Below are positions 38,064 through 46,382 of a stretch of DNA of 64,000 nt, piece after piece. Position 1 is the stretch's first letter. Every line of letters begins with the position of its first letter. Source of the stretch: Gimesia algae (GTDB lineage Bacteria > Planctomycetota > Planctomycetia > Planctomycetales > Planctomycetaceae); NCBI RefSeq assembly GCF_007746795.1, contig NZ_CP036343.1, positions 792,480 through 856,479 of the forward strand, given 5' to 3'. The position numbers and the translations under genes are program-made. The notes under the pieces are model-generated. The model was not told the origin of the DNA. It worked only from the letters and a program-made list of their open reading frames with translations, and made no database searches.

Positions 38064-39986
38064 CTACGCTGTTTCCAACATCCCATCCTCATCATCCACA
38101 ACCAACTTCCGGGAAGAATCCACAAACAGCGACGCCACCCCCGCAATGAAAAAAGCAATCGCACACGTGACAAACGCCATGTCCCAGTGATGCTCCTCGC
38201 CACTCGCGGTATTCACGGTAATTACTGCAATCATCAACGAAGGCGCGACAGCCGCCCCCAGGTTGCCCCACATGTTTCCCCAGCCCAGCACCGAACCCAC
38301 GTGCTTGCCGGCGATATCCTGGTTGAACGCCCACATCGCAGGCGAACCAAAGTCAGTAGAAAACGCCACAATCGAAAACATGATCACGGAAGTCCAGGGA
38401 GAGATATCCAGCAGACAGACCAGGTACGCCGCCATCGCAGTAAATCGCGAGAGCGCAATCGGCAGCACACGACTCCAGCGCAAACTGATCCGTTTCATCA
38501 ACCAGTCTGTCACTTTCCCTCCTGACAAAGTTCCAAACCAGCCCACTGCCAAAGCAATCGTCACCATTTTCCCGCGTTCTTCCAGCGGAACCTGGTACTC
38601 CTCATCCAGAAATCGTGGCAGCCACGTCACCAGAAACAGCCAACCCACATTCGTGCAGAATTGCGACAACGACAGCAGCCACAAACTCTGGTTTTTCACG
38701 ATCGCCTTAAAGGGAATCCCGCCGATCTGCTTCGAATGATCTTTATCCGACTCCAGACGACCATGTTCAATCAGTGCGAGTTCCTGTTCAGAACAGGCGG
38801 GATGCGCACGCGGATAATCGCGAATCACCCACCAGAAAATCCCGGCAATCAGAATTCCTACCAGGCCGTAGGTCATCATCATCTTACGCCAGCCTTTTCC
38901 CTGCACCTTGCGTACGTGGGCTGAATAGCGTGCTTCAAACAGCAATCGATTCAACCGGGAGCGTTGCTCAACATTAAGCTCTCCAGGACTCACATTTAAC
39001 AGCTGTTCCGCCTGCTGATTGAGCGTCAACCCTTCAAAGTCTGCCGGATCATAAAGCTGCTGTTCCTGCAAAATGGGATTCAGATTCTCCAGGAACGAAC
39101 TCTCTGCTTTCGTAAATGATGCCACCAGCGATTTAGCTTCAACTGCCGCATCAGCGGCAGCAGTTGCTTCTGTCACCGCTGACTCCGCTGCATTGGCCGC
39201 ATTCTTAGCTTGGGTTTCAGCCAGGACTTTATTCTCACCACTGGCATTTGCAGCTATGGTTGCAGCATCCTTAGCTGCAATCTTAGCCCTAGTCGCAGCT
39301 TCAGCGGCAGCATCCGCCTTAGCGGCAAGAGCCTCCGCATTGAGATAGTTTCTACTTTCCGACGTCAGTCCCCCATAGATCTTTGTTTCAAATTCCTGTT
39401 TCTCATCCACTCGTTCCAGAAACGTCGTCGCCAGGCCGTGCGGGTTCATAATGTCCCCCGACTTCAGATCAGAAGACTCTGTCATGGGCACATAGAGGAT
39501 AATCAGAAACGCAGTCAACACCGGCGCCAAGGCACCACCAATCCGTCCGCCGACAGTAACCATACTGCTGGCAAAGCCGCGCTCTGTCAAAGGCATCCAC
39601 TTACTGACAATGTTGGCACTCGTGGGATAGGCACCGGCCTGACTCAGACCAAAGCCCAGTCGAAAGATCAGCAGCATGATGAAACCGGTCGCCAGCCCCG
39701 TCATCGCCGTAAACAGGGACCACATCAGAATGTAAATCGTCAACATTTTTCGCGCACCGAAGCGGTCACTGAACCACCCGGAAGGGACCTGGCATAATGC
39801 ATAAGACACAAAAAAAGAACCGAGCAGAATACCGATCTGCTCGTCACTCAATCCCAGCTCATCTTTGATAAAGACCTCGGCGAAGGAGATGCAGAACCGG
39901 TCCAGGTACAACAGCACCGCCATCAGCATGCAGACAAAGATCACACGATAACGAACATACGAACTGGTCGGTTCCACACTGGCCAT
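38064..39986 (-). CDS. MFS transporter (ACS-like) with large Ala-rich insert
   Basis: 640 residues against about 430 for the family. The N-terminal helices carry DRFCISFAEVFIKDELGLSD and the loop motif GWFSDRFGARKML, typical of the anion:cation symporter group. Between predicted helices 5 and 6 (about 168-366), on the periplasmic side by topology, lies an insert. Its core (216-290) is an Ala-rich helical repeat (AAKADAAAEAATRAKIAAKD, NAANAAESAVTEATAAADAA), probably coiled-coil. Normal helices follow from about 371. The transported solute is unknown; the neighbouring BNR and PSD1 genes suggest a sugar acid. No terminator is evident. Confidence 0.88.
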   Translation of the reverse strand: MASVEPTSSYVRYRVIFVCMLMAVLLYLDRFCISFAEVFIKDELGLSDEQIGILLGSFFVSYALCQVPSGWFSDRFGARKMLTIYILMWSLFTAMTGLATGFIMLLIFRLGFGLSQAGAYPTSANIVSKWMPLTERGFASSMVTVGGRIGGALAPVLTAFLIILYVPMTESSDLKSGDIMNPHGLATTFLERVDEKQEFETKIYGGLTSESRNYLNAEALAAKADAAAEAATRAKIAAKDAATIAANASGENKVLAETQAKNAANAAESAVTEATAAADAAVEAKSLVASFTKAESSFLENLNPILQEQQLYDPADFEGLTLNQQAEQLLNVSPGELNVEQRSRLNRLLFEARYSAHVRKVQGKGWRKMMMTYGLVGILIAGIFWWVIRDYPRAHPACSEQELALIEHGRLESDKDHSKQIGGIPFKAIVKNQSLWLLSLSQFCTNVGWLFLVTWLPRFLDEEYQVPLEERGKMVTIALAVGWFGTLSGGKVTDWLMKRISLRWSRVLPIALSRFTAMAAYLVCLLDISPWTSVIMFSIVAFSTDFGSPAMWAFNQDIAGKHVGSVLGWGNMWGNLGAAVAPSLMIAVITVNTASGEEHHWDMAFVTCAIAFFIAGVASLFVDSSRKLVVDDEDGMLETA

Positions 39987-40624
39987 AAGTCATTCAGCTT
40001 TCATTCAGAGTCGGTGCGCATTGATTGAGTGGCAGCAGTATAACAGCAGATTTTCCTGAAAACGAGCATCAAATCCGTTCCTCTCTCCCAGTTTCTCAAC
40101 GAAATTCACTGCACTTCACCTGAACTTACTGGCGTCTCTTCAGCTTGACTGCCAGCCGCACCTCGATAACTTATGCGATAAGCGCGTCGCGCGCGTGGCT
40201 TAATTTTCGATCAGGTCTATCGTCATGAGAATTCAGCAGTTACCACAATCGAGTCTCAAACCGCATCAACCACTTTCATTCCCTGTTACTCTCTATGTGA
40301 AAGGTTTTCCGTGCTGTCATAGTAGATTATATTCAATGTCACGAACCGTGTTAGTTCACTCTCTTCACTACCAGATCACCGCAGTTATCGACGCACATCG
40401 GCACGCCATCGCTGCCTGTCACACCCATATCGCCCATGGATCGTCCCTATATCAAAACATATCAACCGCTCCTTTTATCCACCTGCTCAAAACAGACCGT
40501 TATAGTTCACGATCAATCAAATTGAACGCTCTCATTTCGATCTGGTCAACTGGACGTATTTTTCTTACTATTCGTCGGCGCGATCTCACGAACGGATTTA
40601 ACATCGGCAACGAAAGGATTCACG
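39987..40624. other. Gap without a gene
   Basis: 638 bases with no supported gene. A plus-strand frame from 40225 runs into the next gene in another frame and reads as noise. A GC-rich CGCGTCGCGCGCGTG patch lies near 40185. AAAGGA is a likely ribosome site just before 40625. Confidence 0.4.
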
Positions 40625-41587
40625 ATGCTCCCTCGTCATCGAATTTATTTAGTCGCATTTCTGTTTCTGGGCAGCGTGTTACCCACAACACAGGCAGCCG
40701 ATCAGCAGCCCCTGACGATCCAAGTCATCAACCAGACCTGGAAAGCACGACGCGAGCGCCTGCAGGCGATGCGGATCGAACTTTCTGTGGATATCACGCG
40801 CAGCACACTTCCTTATATGAGATTTGCTGCAGGTGGTGACGATGAAGAAGTACCGCTGACGGAAGAAGAAACACTGCATTATCTGAATCAGACAGTCAAT
40901 TTTAAAACACACTATTCACTGATCCTGGATAGTCCCCGCATCCGCTGCCGTCACTGGGGAGATTTTCCAAGCCCCCAGTTAGAGTCTATGCAAAACCTTG
41001 ACTTAACCGTGACAACCGACGGAAAAACCGCTGCCCTTGCCTATACATACAAAGGCATCCGCAACCTGACTATCTTTAAATCACCGGAACCTCCCATGAG
41101 TGCTCTTTCGAATCTGACTCTGCTTCGCTGGTCACTGCTGGCAGGCGATTCTGTTTGTGGATTCACACTTGATCAATTCAGAGTCTGCCCGCAGCTCGAA
41201 CAGGTACAGGGCATCCCTTGCACGGTCCTGGAAAAAAACGGTACGCATGGGTTACAACGCTTGTGGGTCTCACCGACAGATCGGGAATGTGTCGTCATGA
41301 AATATTCGGTTGAGCGATCCGGCCAATCTCTCTCTCAGCATGATTTCCATTATGTCGATATCCCGAACGAAGGTCCGGAACCGAAATACTGGACCACAAA
41401 AGTGTATCAACATAAATCGAACCAGGTTATCTTCACTTACGGTCGTCGCATCAATGTTGATTCTTTTGAGTCCCGGGCGACCGTCACCCCCGCCGACTTT
41501 CAACTGGAATTAACAACCGGTACGCACGTGACAGATACCAGAAAACGAAATCCCCAGGGCGGGGAACTCATCTATGATGTGAAATAA
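40625..41587 (+). CDS. Secreted hypothetical protein
   Basis: 320 residues with a signal peptide (LVAFLFLGSVLPTTQAAD), then a beta-rich body with Cys pairs (FTLDQFRVCPQLEQVQGIPC). The pattern resembles LolA/outer-membrane-lipoprotein-sorting-like planctomycete proteins only weakly (VDIPNEGPEPKYWTTKVYQ). Function unknown. It is 36 bases upstream of the alcohol dehydrogenase gene and may be co-transcribed. Confidence 0.72.
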   Translation: MLPRHRIYLVAFLFLGSVLPTTQAADQQPLTIQVINQTWKARRERLQAMRIELSVDITRSTLPYMRFAAGGDDEEVPLTEEETLHYLNQTVNFKTHYSLILDSPRIRCRHWGDFPSPQLESMQNLDLTVTTDGKTAALAYTYKGIRNLTIFKSPEPPMSALSNLTLLRWSLLAGDSVCGFTLDQFRVCPQLEQVQGIPCTVLEKNGTHGLQRLWVSPTDRECVVMKYSVERSGQSLSQHDFHYVDIPNEGPEPKYWTTKVYQHKSNQVIFTYGRRINVDSFESRATVTPADFQLELTTGTHVTDTRKRNPQGGELIYDVK

Positions 41588-41623
41588 ACAATTTCTCTCC
41601 TCCTTCAATCTGGAACGCTCACC

Positions 41624-42754
41624 ATGTTAACCCGCGCCGCTGTTCTCCATGAAATGCAACGTCCGACTCCCTACGCGATTTCCAAGCCGCTGGTCATTGA
41701 AGAACTCAATCTCGCCGATCCCGGCCCCGGTGAAGTCCTCGTGGAAATGGCCGGCGCCGGCCTCTGTCACTCCGACCTCTCCACGATTGACGGTTCGCGC
41801 CCCCGCGTGATGCCGATGGTGATGGGACACGAAGCCAGTGGCATCGTCCGTGAAGTCGGTCCCGGCGTTCACGATCTCCAGCCCGATGATCACGTCGTCT
41901 TTTCGTTCGTCCCCCTCTGTGGTCACTGCATTCCCTGCGCCACGGGTCGCCCCGCGTTATGCGAACCCGGCGCAGCAGCAAATACCGCCGGCACATTACT
42001 TTCCGGCCGCCGTCCTTTCAGTAGCATCTCTGGTCAGGAAATCAACCACCATCTCGGCGTCGCCGCCTTTGCCGAACACACGGTCGTCGCCCAGGAATCG
42101 CTGATCAAAATCGATTCCCAACTCCCTCTCAGCACCGCGGCCCTGTTTGGCTGCGCCGTGATGACGGGCGTCGGCGCGGTCGTCAATACAGCGAAGATAG
42201 AACCCGGTTCCAGCGTCGCCGTCTTCGGTCTGGGTGGCGTCGGCTTAAGTACCGTCATGGGCGCCCGCGCCGCGGGGGCTGAAACCATCTTCGCCATCGA
42301 TCTGCTCCCCGATAAACTCGAACGCGCCACCCAGGTCGGCGCGACACATACGATCAACGCCAGTGAAGAAGATCCGGTCCAGCTGATCAAAGACATCCAG
42401 AACGGCGTCGATTATACCTTCGAAAGCGTTGGTAACGAGTTGGTCCTCCAGCAGGCTTACGCTGCCACTAAAAGAGGCGGCACCACCATCACCATCGGCC
42501 TGCCACATCCCGGCAAAATGTTCTCCGTCCCCGCCGTCAGCCTGGTCGCGGAAGAACGCACGATCAAAGGCTCCTACATGGGCTCCGCCGTCCCCCGCCG
42601 CGATTTACCCCGCTTCATCGCCGCGTACCAGGCCGTTCTGTTCCCCGTCGACAAACTGCTGACCAGTACCATTCAGCTGGCTGAAATTAATGAAGCCTTC
42701 GACGCCCTCGCCACCGGCACCGCCGTTCGACAGGTGATTACGTTTGAGAAGTAA
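41624..42754 (+). CDS. Zinc-dependent alcohol dehydrogenase
   Basis: 376 residues, medium-chain dehydrogenase fold. Catalytic zinc: C48 in GLCHSDL, H69-E70 in MGHEASG. Structural zinc: C99, C102, C105 and C113 (CGHCIPCATGRPALC). Rossmann motif GLGGVGLSTV near 198. It resembles the class III/mycothiol-type branch of NAD-dependent alcohol dehydrogenases. The natural alcohol cannot be told. Codon use is much richer in GCC/CGC than in the islands. Confidence 0.92.
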   Translation: MLTRAAVLHEMQRPTPYAISKPLVIEELNLADPGPGEVLVEMAGAGLCHSDLSTIDGSRPRVMPMVMGHEASGIVREVGPGVHDLQPDDHVVFSFVPLCGHCIPCATGRPALCEPGAAANTAGTLLSGRRPFSSISGQEINHHLGVAAFAEHTVVAQESLIKIDSQLPLSTAALFGCAVMTGVGAVVNTAKIEPGSSVAVFGLGGVGLSTVMGARAAGAETIFAIDLLPDKLERATQVGATHTINASEEDPVQLIKDIQNGVDYTFESVGNELVLQQAYAATKRGGTTITIGLPHPGKMFSVPAVSLVAEERTIKGSYMGSAVPRRDLPRFIAAYQAVLFPVDKLLTSTIQLAEINEAFDALATGTAVRQVITFEK

Positions 42755-42795
42755 CCGACCGGTAATTCTACGCAATCTTAATCAGGTTCGACATG

Positions 42796-42923
42796 AACCG
42801 CGGCTAACGCCGTGCGGCTGATTTTGTCTACAGGCATCTTCCATTTGTTGTTCCCTGTACCAATACGCCGACGACTACGAACGAGGCATACCTGATTAGC
42901 CGAAGGGCGTTAGCCCCGGTTGT
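42796..42923. repeat. Inverted GGCTAACGCC repeat
   Basis: ACCGCGGCTAACGCCGTGCG and the opposite arm AGCCGAAGGGCGTTAGCCCC are imperfect inverted copies separated by about 75 bases. The same arms occur as a compact perfect hairpin at 60154-60219, so this is a dispersed REP-like element. Confidence 0.6.
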
Positions 42924-43824
42924 CTCTCAATCCATTTTTGACTGCATATTTTGAATTATTGTTCGATTTAATCAGACGAATAACCCGACCCCACAATCCC
43001 CCACACCACATCCGCCATCTTCTGCTGTCCCGCCTGAGAAGATGAATCGAATCCAGCGTCGCATCTCCCCCCGCGAGGATTGACAGCAACACCCGTTTCG
43101 GCACCAGCTTCACTCCATGTTTTTTCGCCAGTCTCCGTTGAATCCGGCCAAACGCATGATAAAACGGAGGTAGTGGCAATTCCAGCATCACCAGCTGACG
43201 TCCCGGCGATGCCAGCTGGGTCAACAACAAATCCAGGTGGGTCGCAAACTCAGCCGGCGTGGTACTCCCCAGGACATCATTCCCGCCAATTTCCAGCAAC
43301 ACCAGCGGCGCATCGATGTTTGTCTCAGCGACCCGCCGCCTTGCCGTAAACACCGTATCCCCCACATGCGATAAGTCCTGTACTTCAATGTCATGCTCCC
43401 GCGCCAGAATGCGCGGCCACGTTTCCGTCTGTGCATCTCCCAGTCCCGCCGTCACCGAGTCCCCAATCACCGCCAGACGTCGCGTAGAAACCGGTTCCAC
43501 TCCCGGCGTCAGATGATACGGCACTTCCAACAGCAGCCCCAGCAGCCAGATTCCCACCATGGCCTCCGCCGCTGCCTTCCGCCAGCGTTTCTTATAAGCG
43601 GTTCCCAGCCAGACCAGCGTCACCAGCGTCGCGACCCCATAAAACCACCAGGGCAGGGGAGTCGAAGAGACCGCCATCGCCAGCCCACCAATCACCAGCG
43701 AAAACACCATCCCCCGCCGCGCAAGTGAACTCTCACGCAGCGACAACAACGCCGACAGCAGCACCAGCGTCACCCCCGTAAAAAACGCCTGTCCCGAGGC
43801 ACAGTGATAAACTATCGGATTCAT
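42910..43824 (-). CDS. SGNH/GDSL hydrolase, C-terminus frameshifted
   Basis: 304 residues as read. Three or four N-terminal transmembrane helices (about 15-110) are followed by an SGNH domain: VIGDSVTAGLGD, LSHVGDTV, EIGGNDVLG and the catalytic DSIHL. From there the frame reads RRDSRRWRMWCGG, which is not family-like. One base later the frame reads HLSQAGQQKMADVVW, exactly the expected end, stopping at 42968. One base is missing near 43036-43041 (GAGAAG on the plus strand). The natural gene would be 42968-43824. Likely an esterase or acetyl-hydrolase. Confidence 0.82.
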   Translation of the reverse strand: MNPIVYHCASGQAFFTGVTLVLLSALLSLRESSLARRGMVFSLVIGGLAMAVSSTPLPWWFYGVATLVTLVWLGTAYKKRWRKAAAEAMVGIWLLGLLLEVPYHLTPGVEPVSTRRLAVIGDSVTAGLGDAQTETWPRILAREHDIEVQDLSHVGDTVFTARRRVAETNIDAPLVLLEIGGNDVLGSTTPAEFATHLDLLLTQLASPGRQLVMLELPLPPFYHAFGRIQRRLAKKHGVKLVPKRVLLSILAGGDATLDSIHLLRRDSRRWRMWCGGLWGRVIRLIKSNNNSKYAVKNGLRDNRG

Positions 43825-43884
43825 AAATGGATTTGAACTTCACACTTTCGATTAGAGAATTACTTCACCTGACTGATAACTCTA

Positions 43885-44445
43885 TTAATCCGACTTAAAA
43901 TAGCGTTTCTTGTTCAACAGCGTTCCAATGCACATATTCAGTCCCCAACCAAGGGCGATTAAAGAAAACACCAGTTCCGCAAGAAAGCGACTGGGGCGAG
44001 ACGAATTATCAATAACTGACTCAGCAGGATTCTGCGGATTTACATAACAGACTAATTCGTCACTCTTATTTTCCTGAAACAACTTGATCCTCTGATACAG
44101 GTCGCGGTGAAAAGAACCAAAATTGTCTCTCCCACGATATATGGATGCGCGATCGCCAGTGTAGATTTTTCCGTTAGTTTTGTATTCATAATTCACACAA
44201 ACCTCTTCCGTATTATCTTCACCAACAGAGAGTTCGACCTTCAATACCTTGATCACGGGTGTGGGAACAGTGTCCTTAAATTTGTAATAATCCTGTATGT
44301 CAGACAGAAAATGAAAAATGAATAAATCTAGCCCGACTAAAGTCAGCACCGGACCAATCGAGATTCCCAGATAAAAATTCCGCGGACAATACAATTCCTT
44401 TTCTGTAGGAGGTTTCTCACTTGAACTGGTATTCCACCCCGACAT
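43885..44445 (-). CDS. DUF3592 membrane protein
   Basis: 186 residues. Two transmembrane helices (about 23-46 and 160-180) bracket an extracytoplasmic region with VCVNYEYKTNGKIYTGDRAS and DELVCYVNPQNPAESVI, the core of DUF3592. Function unknown. It may belong to the minus-strand run with 44502-45164 and 45161-45661. Confidence 0.82.
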   Translation of the reverse strand: MSGWNTSSSEKPPTEKELYCPRNFYLGISIGPVLTLVGLDLFIFHFLSDIQDYYKFKDTVPTPVIKVLKVELSVGEDNTEEVCVNYEYKTNGKIYTGDRASIYRGRDNFGSFHRDLYQRIKLFQENKSDELVCYVNPQNPAESVIDNSSRPSRFLAELVFSLIALGWGLNMCIGTLLNKKRYFKSD

Positions 44446-44501
44446 TGATCACGACCTTTTATCAAACCATAAACCGTTTATTTTGAAATAACATCCACGC
44501 T

Positions 44502-45164
44502 TTAAGTCCCCCGATAACTGCGGATCGTCAGACAGATCCCGGAGATGAAAACGACCAGCCACTGCCACCCTGATTCAGTCCACCACTGATATCCCATGGA
44601 AACAGTACTCATTAACCAGAATGCTGTCACAAATCGTTCCCAGTGAGTGAGTGGCATATCGGGATCAATACTGCGCCGCCGGACTTCCGAAAACGGTTCC
44701 CACTTTTCCTGTTTTTCAAGAGGCACCGCATCACGCAGAAACGCAATGATAGCGTGTTGATCTCTTCGCTTGAAATGATCCAGATTGATTTCCAGCTTGT
44801 CAGTCGGCGAATTAAGAATGATCTCGTCTGACATCGATAACCAGTTGAGGCCTGTAATCTCATCCTTCGCAAGCACGTTTGTCTCAGGACCGATCACCTG
44901 GGTAATCGCCTGCGGCGAGAGCGTCAGCCGAAACTGCCTCCAGTAAGCCAGCCCCTGCCAGATACCTGACACACTGATTAGTACCATGACGACACTACCG
45001 AAAAGCGTAACCAACACTGATTTACTGGTGAAACTGCCTGTTTTAGAGTAGAAATAATTGATCAGAAAAATACCGGCACCAATCCAGAAAACCATCACCA
45101 CAACAGTCAATACAGCATACCAGGGTTTAGCTCGATATCTCTGTTCCGATAAGATTTCATTCAT
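44502..45164 (-). CDS. Membrane protein with PH-like middle domain
   Basis: 220 residues. Helices near 15-38 and 48-70, then a soluble stretch (RLTLSPQAITQVIGPETNVL, EITGLNWLSMSDEIILNSPT) typical of bacterial PH-like membrane proteins, and helices near the end. Its ATG overlaps the stop of the gene at 45161-45661 by 4 bases (ATGA), so the two are translationally coupled. Confidence 0.72.
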   Translation of the reverse strand: MNEILSEQRYRAKPWYAVLTVVVMVFWIGAGIFLINYFYSKTGSFTSKSVLVTLFGSVVMVLISVSGIWQGLAYWRQFRLTLSPQAITQVIGPETNVLAKDEITGLNWLSMSDEIILNSPTDKLEINLDHFKRRDQHAIIAFLRDAVPLEKQEKWEPFSEVRRRSIDPDMPLTHWERFVTAFWLMSTVSMGYQWWTESGWQWLVVFISGICLTIRSYRGT

Positions 45165-45661
45165 GACAGTATTCTCGTCGATGATTCGATGTTACCAGGC
45201 TCCTGTCTGTACCACTTCTCACGAGCCCCGCCAATCATGATTCCCACGATCGGCCCCAACACAAACGCAGCCGGAATCCCGTACAGCCGCGCCGCATCAA
45301 TGCAGGTGGTATCAGCCATTTTTGAATTATAAACCAGTGGCTCATTCCTGAGCCTGCTGCCCAGCAGCGCCCCACCCACGACCAGGGCCAGGCAACCCAC
45401 CAGACCATACACCGCATGCCGCAACCAGGGTCCAAACTCAGCCGCCACAATAAAGGGACCCACCAGAGCCAGGATGCCCATACAGCCCAGCATGACAACC
45501 TGCGTAAAACGGACTTGTCCCTGCTCGAACAATACGTCCGTTTGAAAATGACCTGGCTCAATCACATAATCCCTGGTCAATACAGTCAGGTAAAAGCCCA
45601 GAATGAACCCGGTAAAGACGCCGCCTAACACACCTTTCAGAATAGTTTCCACGAGCTTCAT
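45161..45661 (-). CDS. Hypothetical integral membrane protein
   Basis: 166 residues from MKLVETILKGVLGGVFTGFI, with AAAGAGA upstream; an earlier ATG at 45703 has no ribosome site. Four predicted helices (near 8-28, 50-75, 80-105, 130-150). No family recognised. The 4-base overlap with the next gene marks an operon. Confidence 0.68.
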   Translation of the reverse strand: MKLVETILKGVLGGVFTGFILGFYLTVLTRDYVIEPGHFQTDVLFEQGQVRFTQVVMLGCMGILALVGPFIVAAEFGPWLRHAVYGLVGCLALVVGGALLGSRLRNEPLVYNSKMADTTCIDAARLYGIPAAFVLGPIVGIMIGGAREKWYRQEPGNIESSTRILS

Positions 45662-45818
45662 CGTTACAGTCTCTTTCAGAAAAGACTCTTTAAATATCCA
45701 CATAGTAGTCTAACAGAAATATCGCCCACTTCGAGAAATATCTGGCACGCCTCCCGGTAATTCAGTTATGATAATAGACGAGGATTTTGACTCGCTTCCA
45801 CCAACAAAGGTTCTGTCC

Positions 45819-46274
45819 ATGCGACGTATCATCTTCTGCTATCTTGTCTTCAGTTTACTGGCCATCGCATTCCTCTCCATTACGCCAGTCAGCGGCCAGA
45901 AACACCCGCCGAAAAACTCTGCCACATTCACCCCCTGGCCGTGGCCCGTCGCGCTCCCCACAAACAGTTCCGCGGAAATCAAAGTCGCCGCCGACCTGTT
46001 GGCAAAATCACTCAACAGCCCGCTCGGGGTACATCAGTCGAATCAGAACCCGGGCTGTGCACTCTGGCTGGAAGTAGGCTCCTGGAAACCCAATCCGTCC
46101 ACACCCGGGTATCTCATCCTCATTCAACCCGGCGGCGGAAGGATCATGGCCTCCGACCTGAAACAGCTTCAGCTGGCCATCGAGCAGTTGAAGCAGAAAA
46201 AACATGTCCGCGACGGGAAAACCGAACTCCCTGTCGGCGTCATTACCAGTTACCCAATTCACCCTACACACTGA
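45819..46274 (+). CDS. Secreted hypothetical protein, hexosaminidase-N-like
   Basis: 151 residues from MRRIIFCYLVFSLLAIAFLS, a signal peptide. The mature part WPWPVALPTNSSAEIKVAAD, then YLILIQPGGGRIMASDLKQL followed by QLAIEQLKQ, resembles the N-terminal domain that precedes glycoside hydrolase family 20 and 67 catalytic domains. No catalytic domain follows, so it is either a stand-alone domain or a remnant. It precedes the PSD1 gene by 108 bases. Confidence 0.6.
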   Translation: MRRIIFCYLVFSLLAIAFLSITPVSGQKHPPKNSATFTPWPWPVALPTNSSAEIKVAADLLAKSLNSPLGVHQSNQNPGCALWLEVGSWKPNPSTPGYLILIQPGGGRIMASDLKQLQLAIEQLKQKKHVRDGKTELPVGVITSYPIHPTH

Positions 46275-46382
46275 TTTCCTGCAAACAATCCGTGACAAAT
46301 CCATCAACGCCTGCTAATATTTAAACTAACTTAAATATTATTCTGACCCTCGCCAAATCTTCCCCCCGTAGAGAGCTGGTCC

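Noticed and set aside
40225-40839. Plus-strand 204-codon frame before the secreted protein
   Set aside because: No ribosome site, reads as noise, and overlaps the well-supported gene at 40625 in another frame.
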